This document shows, piece after piece, positions 22,867-27,442 of a stretch of DNA of 27,442 bases. The notes below the pieces were generated by a model that worked only from the letters and a program-made list of their open reading frames with translations, had not been told where the DNA came from and searched no databases. Each line of letters begins with the position of its first letter. The stretch's first letter is position 1. The translations under genes and the position numbers were made by a program. Location: positions 1-27,442 of the forward strand of contig JAFZQK010000081.1 of NCBI GenBank assembly GCA_017620455.1. The letters run 5' to 3'. Source of the stretch: Clostridia bacterium (lineage in GTDB: Bacteria > Bacillota_A > Clostridia > Christensenellales > Aristaeellaceae).

Positions 22867-23891
22867 GTAACTTTTTGTACGGTGTTCTGGACGGCATCAA
22901 CGGCGTAGTGCAGAATTACGGCGTGTCCATCATCATCTTCACCATCCTGATGCGCCTGGTCTGCCTGCCTTTCGACTATAAAAGCCGCAAGGGCATGCGG
23001 AAAATGTCCGCGGTGCAGCCCAAGATCGCGGCGCTGCAGAAAAAGTATCAGAACGATCCCAAAAAACTGCAGCAGAAGCAGGCCGAGCTCATGCGCAAGG
23101 AAGGCTACAACCCCCTGTCCGGCTGCCTGCCCCTCCTGCTGACCTGGCCGCTGATGATCGCCATGTTCGCCGCCATGCGCAGCATCGCCAACGAGCAGCT
23201 GGCCCGGCAGACGTTTGCGTATCTGGCGGGGGAAACGGAAGTGATCCGGCCCGCGGAAACGTTCCTGTGGGTGAAGAACATCTGGATGACGGATTCGCCC
23301 TTCACCTCCATCGCGCCGAACCTGCAGTCGCTGCAGCTGCTGGGGCAGGACGTGTGGCAGAAGGCGTTTGCGGAGCTGAGCGAAGGGCAGATCGCCACGC
23401 TGTCGGGGCTTGGCATCACGGTGGATTCCTTCGCCACCAAGGAAGCCATGCAGACCACCGTGGAAAGCATGCTGGTGGCCCTGGGGAACGTGCCGGCGTA
23501 TGTCGAAGCCATGACGCCGGTGCCGGGCTGGGCCAACATCAACGCCCTGATTTTCAGGCTCACCCTGTATAAGCAGTACAACGGCCTGCTGATCCTGCCC
23601 ATCGCCGCCGGCGTCGCCCAGGTGCTGCAGACCAAGTACAACCCCCAGATGAAGGAACAGGAAAACGTGCAGCCCGCCAACGGCCAGGGGAAGGGCATGG
23701 GCAACTTCATGAAGTATTTCTTCCCCATCCTGTCCGTCTATTTCTGCCTCTCCTCCAACGCCGGCTTCGCCCTGTACTGGGTCACCTCCACGGCGGTGAT
23801 GTGGGTGCAGAGCATCATTCTGACCAAGGTATTTGAAAAGCAGGAAGCGAAAAAAGCCGAAACCGTGAACGTAGAAGGGTCTGTGAAATAA
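22851..23891 (+). CDS. yidC: YidC/Oxa1 membrane protein insertase
   Basis: 346 aa. Inserts and folds inner-membrane proteins, alone or with Sec. The start is a TTG at 22851 placed 10 bases after GGAGGG; the open frame continues upstream over yidD and is rejected. TM1 lies about 22-41 with Arg35 in ILMRLVCLP, the groove arginine of Gram-positive YidC. The cytoplasmic loop [20 protein letters not shown] to [11 protein letters not shown] precedes TM2 (about 90-112). TM3 is near 244-262, TM4 288-305 and TM5 306-327. There is no lipoprotein signal. The outside loop between TM2 and TM3 is about 130 residues, far longer than in Bacillus SpoIIIJ. Confidence 0.94.
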   Translation: MFAAIGNFLYGVLDGINGVVQNYGVSIIIFTILMRLVCLPFDYKSRKGMRKMSAVQPKIAALQKKYQNDPKKLQQKQAELMRKEGYNPLSGCLPLLLTWPLMIAMFAAMRSIANEQLARQTFAYLAGETEVIRPAETFLWVKNIWMTDSPFTSIAPNLQSLQLLGQDVWQKAFAELSEGQIATLSGLGITVDSFATKEAMQTTVESMLVALGNVPAYVEAMTPVPGWANINALIFRLTLYKQYNGLLILPIAAGVAQVLQTKYNPQMKEQENVQPANGQGKGMGNFMKYFFPILSVYFCLSSNAGFALYWVTSTAVMWVQSIILTKVFEKQEAKKAETVNVEGSVK

Positions 23892-24832
23892 TGAAAGAAT
23901 TTGAAGTATCCGCCCGCACCATCGAGGAAGCGATCTCCCAGGGCCTGGAGCAGCTGGGCGTATCCATTTCCGACGTCACCGTGGATGTGCTGGAAGAGGG
24001 CAGCAAGGGCCTCTTCGGGCTCTTCGGCTCCCGCCCCGCGAAGGTGAAGCTGACCCTCAAGGGCGACGAAGCCACCGACGAGGACATGGCCCACGCCATC
24101 CTGGCCGACGCCATGAAGGAAGAGCCCCCCAAGGAAAAGAAGCAGCCGAAGCAGGAAAAGCCCGCCGAAAAGAAGCAGGAGCCCAAAAAGGCGAAGGCCC
24201 CCAAGCAGGAAAAAGCCCCCAAGGCGGAAGAAGCCAAGGCGGAAGCCGAGGCGAAGCCCGAACAGCCCAAGGCCGAAGAAAAGGCAGAAAAGCCCCAGAA
24301 AACCCGCAAGCCCCGGGAAAAGAAGGAGCCCAAGGAACGGCCCGAGCCCAAGGAGATCGTGCCCGCCGAGCAGGCGGACCGGGATACCGCCGCTGGCAAG
24401 GCCCAGGAATTCCTCCAGAACCTGACGAAGCTGATGAACGTGCCGGTTTCCGTAGCGGTTGCCACCGACGAAGAAGGCAACGTGCGGGTGAACATGGAAG
24501 GGGACACCCTGGGCATCCTCATCGGCCGCCGGGGGGAGACCCTGGACGCGCTGCAGTACCTTACCAGCCTGCAGGTGAATAAGGGCCAGAACACCTACAC
24601 CCGGGTCACCCTGGACACCGAGGGCTACCGCGCCAAGCGGGAGGACGCCCTGGTGCGCCTGGCCAACCGCATGGCCAATCAGGCCCAGCGCACGGGCCGC
24701 AAGGTGAGTCTGGAGCCCATGAACCCCTACGAGCGCCGGATCCTCCACAGCGCCCTGCAGGATCATCCCGCCGTCACCACCCATTCCGAGGGCGAAGAGC
24801 CCAACCGGCACGTGGTGATCACGCTGAAATAA
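23891..24832 (+). CDS. jag: Jag/KhpB RNA-binding protein
   Basis: 313 aa. KH and R3H domain protein (Jag, also KhpB or EloR) tied to cell elongation and RNA binding in Gram-positive bacteria. The Jag_N domain (1-55) ends in the conserved SKGLFGLFGSRPAKV. A linker of about 80 residues (77-157) is almost only Lys, Glu, Pro and Ala and should be disordered. A type II KH domain follows (about 170-235) with GRRG at 212-215, then R3H (about 248-313) with PMNPYERRILHSAL. Its ATG overlaps the yidC stop by one base. It is the last gene of the operon, before a strong terminator. Confidence 0.96.
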   Translation: MKEFEVSARTIEEAISQGLEQLGVSISDVTVDVLEEGSKGLFGLFGSRPAKVKLTLKGDEATDEDMAHAILADAMKEEPPKEKKQPKQEKPAEKKQEPKKAKAPKQEKAPKAEEAKAEAEAKPEQPKAEEKAEKPQKTRKPREKKEPKERPEPKEIVPAEQADRDTAAGKAQEFLQNLTKLMNVPVSVAVATDEEGNVRVNMEGDTLGILIGRRGETLDALQYLTSLQVNKGQNTYTRVTLDTEGYRAKREDALVRLANRMANQAQRTGRKVSLEPMNPYERRILHSALQDHPAVTTHSEGEEPNRHVVITLK

Positions 24833-24859
24833 GACTTTGAAAAAAGACATTGCCGAATG

Positions 24860-24895
24860 AAAAAAGCAGCCCCGCGAAAGACGGGCTGCTTTTTT
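24860..24895 (+). terminator. Terminator after jag
   Basis: GCAGCCC (24866-24872) and GGGCTGC (24883-24889) with a 10-base loop, flanked by an A run and TTTTTT. The A and T flanks also make it usable in both directions. Confidence 0.95.
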
Positions 24896-24948
24896 CATAA
24901 AAATCCTTACGAAATTCTTAAAAATACAAAAAATATTCGGAATTCGCA

Positions 24949-24977
24949 TTGACATTCCCGGGAAAAGCCGCTATACT
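24949..24977 (+). promoter_or_regulatory. Promoter of the uracil permease gene
   Basis: TTGACA (24949-24954), 17 bases, TATACT (24972-24977). RNA start is expected near 24984, leaving a leader of about 164 bases. Confidence 0.9.
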
Positions 24978-24983
24978 TTGCAA

Positions 24984-25147
24984 GGTTCATCCGGGCGGCG
25001 GCAAGGCCGGAAAGATGCGACGAAAACGCTTTTGCTTTCAGCAAGGGCCCTGCCGAAAAAGGCAAGGCCCTTTTTTCCTGGCATGAACGCATCAAACGCC
25101 TATCGGCGCGCAAGCGCTGATAATATTTTGATAGGGGGACGGTACAG
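24984..25147 (+). promoter_or_regulatory. Structured leader with attenuator, uracil permease mRNA
   Basis: The leader contains CATCCGG (24989-24995) able to pair with CCGG...GATG (25007-25017), then the intrinsic terminator at 25043-25076. The 9-base segment GGCAAGGCC occurs at 25000-25008 and again in the 3' arm of the terminator (25061-25069). The first copy could therefore capture the terminator's 5' arm and act as antiterminator. A second hairpin, TATCGGCGC-GCAA-GCGCTGATA (25101-25122), precedes the start codon. I could match it to no riboswitch class, and it does not fit the PyrR-binding consensus well. That it regulates is inferred from the terminator lying between promoter and gene. 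Confidence 0.68.
25043..25076 (+). terminator. Intrinsic terminator inside the permease leader
   Basis: AAGGGCCCTGCC (25043-25054) pairs with GGCAAGGCCCTT (25061-25072) with a GAAAAA loop and small internal mismatch; the T run is 25071-25076. It lies 72 bases before the permease start codon. Confidence 0.88.
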
Positions 25148-26587
25148 ATGAAACTGGTCTACGACATTGCAGACAAGCCGCCAATCAAAAAGAATCTGGT
25201 TTACGCCTTCCAGCAGCTGCTGGCCATCATGGCAGCCACGCTGCTGGTGCCCATCCTGGTGAACGTGAATTCCGGCAAGGATCTCATGAGCCAGCCCGCC
25301 GCGCTGCTGGGCGCCGGCGTCGGCACGCTGTTTTACCTGTTCATGACGAAGCAGAAGAGCCCCGTGTTCCTGGGTTCCTCCTTCGCCTTCATCAGCCCCC
25401 TGGTGGGCGCGGTGTCCTTCGGCTACCTGGGCATCTTCCTGGGCGCGGTGTTCGCGGGCCTGGTGTACGTGATCATCGCCCTGATCATCAAAAAGACCGG
25501 CTCCGCCTGGGTGAACAAGCTGCTGCCCCCCGTGGTCATCGGCCCCACCGTGGCCCTGATCGGTCTATCCCTGTGCGGCAGCGCCGTGACCAACCTGATC
25601 AACGGCAACGGCAACCAGACCATCCTGAGCCTGACCGGTTTCGCCGGGGGCGAGCTGAACGTCAGCAATTTCCTGGCCGGGATCACCAATTATGAAGGCG
25701 TTGAAAACATCAGCACCAACTACTACAGCCTGGTGCACATCGCCGTGGGTCTCTTCGCCTTCTTTATGACGGTGTGGGCCTCCGTGAAGGGCAGCAAGGG
25801 CATGAAGCTGATCCCCTTCATCATCGGTATCGTCAGCGCCTACGTGGTCGGCCTGGGCCTGACCCTCATCGGCAACGCCGCCAACGTGGACGCCCTGAAA
25901 GTCATCAACCTCTCCGCTTTCGACAAGATGCAGATCCTGGAAGTGCCCAAGTTCACGTTCCTGGGCATGTTCAAGGACGGCGCTTCCGGGTTTGAAAGCG
26001 TCGGCCAGGTGTTCAACGTGTTCATGCTCTTCGCGCCGGTGGCCTTCGTGGTGCTGGCCGAGCACATCGCCGATCACAAGAACCTGGGCTCCATCATCAA
26101 CCGCGACCTGATCACCGATCCCGGCCTGGACCGCACCCTCATCGGCGACGGCGTGGGCAGCATCATCGGCTCCTTCTTCGGCGGCTGCCCCAACACCACC
26201 TACGGCGAATCCGTCGGCTGCGTGGCCATCACGGGCAACGCTTCCGTGAGCACCATCTTCATTGCGGCCATTTACTGCATCGTACTCAGCTTCTTCGGCC
26301 CCTTCACCGCGTTCGTTAATTCCATCCCCTCCTGCATCACCGGCGGCGTTTGCATCGCCCTGTACGGCTTCATCGCGGTCAGCGGCCTCAAGATGCTGCA
26401 GCCCGTGGACCTGAACGACAACCGCAACCTCTTCGTGGTGGCCGCCATCCTGGTCACCGGCATTGGCGGGCTGACGCTGAACCTGGGCCCCATCACCATC
26501 TCCTCCATCGCCACCGCCCTGATCCTGGGCATCCTGGTGAACGTGATCTTCAACAAGCGCTCCGCCAAGGAAAAGGCCGCGGAATAA
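25148..26587 (+). CDS. uraA: Uracil permease (UraA/NCS2 family)
   Basis: 479 aa inner-membrane nucleobase:proton symporter with 12 or more hydrophobic segments from residue 19 to 468. The substrate motif EHIADHKNLG begins at E305, and PNTTYGE at 348-354 is typical of uracil carriers in this superfamily (Escherichia coli UraA has PNTTYGE). The residue at the place of E. coli His245 is Asp309, a form I recall from clostridial homologues. A polar stretch at about 150-195 makes it longer than E. coli UraA (429 aa). The ATG at 25148 follows AGGGGG. It is a single-gene unit with its own promoter and attenuator. Xanthine or other pyrimidine transport is less likely but not excluded. No clear terminator follows it. 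Confidence 0.9.
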   Translation: MKLVYDIADKPPIKKNLVYAFQQLLAIMAATLLVPILVNVNSGKDLMSQPAALLGAGVGTLFYLFMTKQKSPVFLGSSFAFISPLVGAVSFGYLGIFLGAVFAGLVYVIIALIIKKTGSAWVNKLLPPVVIGPTVALIGLSLCGSAVTNLINGNGNQTILSLTGFAGGELNVSNFLAGITNYEGVENISTNYYSLVHIAVGLFAFFMTVWASVKGSKGMKLIPFIIGIVSAYVVGLGLTLIGNAANVDALKVINLSAFDKMQILEVPKFTFLGMFKDGASGFESVGQVFNVFMLFAPVAFVVLAEHIADHKNLGSIINRDLITDPGLDRTLIGDGVGSIIGSFFGGCPNTTYGESVGCVAITGNASVSTIFIAAIYCIVLSFFGPFTAFVNSIPSCITGGVCIALYGFIAVSGLKMLQPVDLNDNRNLFVVAAILVTGIGGLTLNLGPITISSIATALILGILVNVIFNKRSAKEKAAE

Positions 26588-26622
26588 GCGCGGGAAAACC
26601 GGAAAAAACTTTCAAATACCTG

Positions 26623-26651
26623 TTTACAAACCGCGCCTGTCATGTTACAAT
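26623..26651 (+). promoter_or_regulatory. Promoter of rpsO
   Basis: TTTACA (26623-26628), 17 bases, TACAAT (26646-26651). It follows the permease gene by 35 bases. Confidence 0.83.
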
Positions 26652-26655
26652 GATA

Positions 26656-26764
26656 GGCGTGGTTTTTAGAACCGCCTGCCAGGATCGGCGATACCCCAAC
26701 GCCCTTCTTAGTTCGCGGCGATTGAAGAAAGGGGCCGCCACACCCCCATAAGGAGGAAGACACC
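26656..26764 (+). promoter_or_regulatory. Structured rpsO leader, possible S15 autoregulation site
   Basis: About 108 bases between promoter and start codon. Visible elements: GGCGTGGTT/AACCGCC (26656-26676), GGCG with CGCC around ATACCCCAA, and CCCTTCTT (26702-26709) against GAAGAAAGGGG (26724-26734). A CCCCC run (26743-26747) just before AAGGAGG could pair with that GGGG. rpsO is autoregulated by S15 through leader structure in several bacteria; that this one is so is inference. Confidence 0.45.
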
Positions 26765-27028
26765 ATGGACAAGGAAATGAAAGCCCAGATCATGCAGACC
26801 TATGCCCGCCACGAAGGCGACACCGGGTCCCCCGAAGTGCAGGTGGCGCTGCTCACCGAGCGCATCAACCACCTCAACGAGCACCTCAAGCTCAACAAGA
26901 AGGATCACCATTCCCGGCGCGGGCTGCTGCTGATGGTCGGCCAGCGCCGCGGCCTGCTCGATTACCTCAAGCGCACGGATATCGAGCGTTACCGTGATCT
27001 GATTGCCAAGCTGGGTCTGCGCAAGTAA
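26765..27028 (+). CDS. rpsO: 30S ribosomal protein S15
   Basis: 87 aa, normal size. Binds 16S rRNA in the central domain. Signature blocks [38 protein letters not shown] and [24 protein letters not shown] are all present. The ATG at 26765 follows AAGGAGG. It precedes pnp, as in most bacteria. Confidence 0.98.
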   Translation: MDKEMKAQIMQTYARHEGDTGSPEVQVALLTERINHLNEHLKLNKKDHHSRRGLLLMVGQRRGLLDYLKRTDIERYRDLIAKLGLRK

Positions 27029-27037
27029 GGCGCATGG

Positions 27038-27077
27038 GGCTATCGGCTGGAAGGATTCAGCCGATAGCCTTTTGTTT
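27038..27077 (+). terminator. Terminator between rpsO and pnp
   Basis: A 12-base perfect inverted repeat GGCTATCGGCTG / CAGCCGATAGCC (27038-27049, 27058-27069) followed by TTTTGTTT. Strong, but pnp starts only 59 bases further with no clear promoter, so partial read-through or RNA processing is likely. Confidence 0.85.
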
Positions 27078-27136
27078 CAGCCGTCCGGCAGGGGCCGGAG
27101 GGCAAGTGAGTGTTGTGAGGAGAAGGAGAAAGAAAA

Positions 27137-27442
27137 ATGGATTACAAAGCGTATTCAATGGAATTTGCGGGCCGCACCCTGACGCTGGAATTCGGCAAGT
27201 ACGCCCAGCAGGCCGGCGGCAGCTGCCTGGTTCGCTACGGCGACACCGCGGTGCTGGTGAACGCCACCGCGTCGGACAAGCCCCGGGAGGGCGTGGATTT
27301 CTTCCCCCTGACGGTGGACTTTGAAGAAAAGCAGTATTCCGTGGGCAAGATCCCCGGCGGATTCATCAAGCGGGAAGGCCGCCCCACCGAAAAGGCGACC
27401 CTGACCTGCCGGCTCATCGACCGTCCCCTGCGGCCCCTGTTC
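27137..27442 (+). CDS. pnp: Polyribonucleotide nucleotidyltransferase (5' part)
   Basis: 102 codons visible; the gene runs off the right edge. PNPase degrades RNA by phosphorolysis from the 3' end. The start of the first RNase PH domain is clear: [20 protein letters not shown], then TAVLVNAT and [21 protein letters not shown], and RPLRPLF at the very end. The ATG at 27137 follows AGAAGGAG. Confidence 0.97.
   Translation, partial: MDYKAYSMEFAGRTLTLEFGKYAQQAGGSCLVRYGDTAVLVNATASDKPREGVDFFPLTVDFEEKQYSVGKIPGGFIKREGRPTEKATLTCRLIDRPLRPLF

Noticed and set aside
24984..25042. Purine, c-di-GMP (GEMM) or mini-ykkC riboswitch in the permease leader
   Set aside because: Short pieces look similar (GGAAAGATGCGACG to GEMM; one ACGA loop to mini-ykkC), but the GEMM tetraloop receptor half, the second ACGR hairpin and the purine core are all absent.
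1..27442. Mobile elements, CRISPR, tRNA/rRNA genes, phage or defence genes
   Set aside because: No transposase or integrase, no spaced repeats, no tRNA-like cloverleaf and no rRNA segments were recognised; gene order and codon use look like uniform core chromosome.

Overview
The window is a gene-dense, GC-rich (clearly above 60% by eye) stretch of bacterial core chromosome. The gene set points to a Firmicute of class Clostridia: a T-box leader on hisS-aspS, the c-di-AMP receptor darA next to holB and ricT, plsX-acpP-rnc-smc-ftsY, rpmH-rnpA-yidD-yidC-jag, and rpsO-pnp. TTG starts with good ribosome binding sites and TTGACA/TATAAT promoters with 17-base spacers fit this. I see no mobile element, CRISPR array, tRNA or rRNA gene. 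Long open frames on the opposite strand of the real genes are by-products of the GC-rich codon usage.

Minus-strand part (1-7228). A consensus promoter (2554-2582) drives a T-box leader, then hisS and an archaeal-type aspartyl-tRNA synthetase that runs off the left edge. The T-box specifier region reads GACAC, so it contains an Asp codon and a His codon overlapping by one base. Upstream lies tex, followed by a terminator and preceded by the terminator of the darA-holB-ricT operon. That operon has its own promoter at 7200-7228.

Plus-strand part, first half (7311-13852). A divergent promoter starts plsX-acpP-rnc-smc-ftsY, which covers lipid precursor synthesis, dsRNA processing, chromosome condensation and SRP-dependent targeting. 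An 11-bp hairpin sits just before rnc. The operon ends at a terminator-like hairpin after ftsY.

Plus-strand part, middle (13929-21846). A promoter at 13929-13956 begins a tightly packed run: a GNAT acetyltransferase, an alpha/beta hydrolase, a membrane-anchored MurF-like ligase, a D-Ala-D-Ala ligase, an alanine racemase and an unrecognised membrane protein. These are followed by rsmD, coaD and a coiled-coil protein built of 11-residue repeats that resembles mycobacterial SepIVA. Alr, Ddl and the MurF-like ligase form a D-alanine supply, dimer-forming and ligation series, so this looks like a cell-envelope cassette joined to housekeeping genes.

Plus-strand part, end (21905-27442). A rpmH promoter drives rpmH-rnpA-yidD-yidC-jag up to a strong terminator. 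This block lacks its frequent origin neighbours dnaA, mnmE and mnmG. Next is a uracil permease gene with a long leader that carries an intrinsic terminator and a duplicated 9-base segment able to form a competing fold. Last come rpsO, with its own promoter, structured leader and terminator, and the start of pnp, cut by the right edge.
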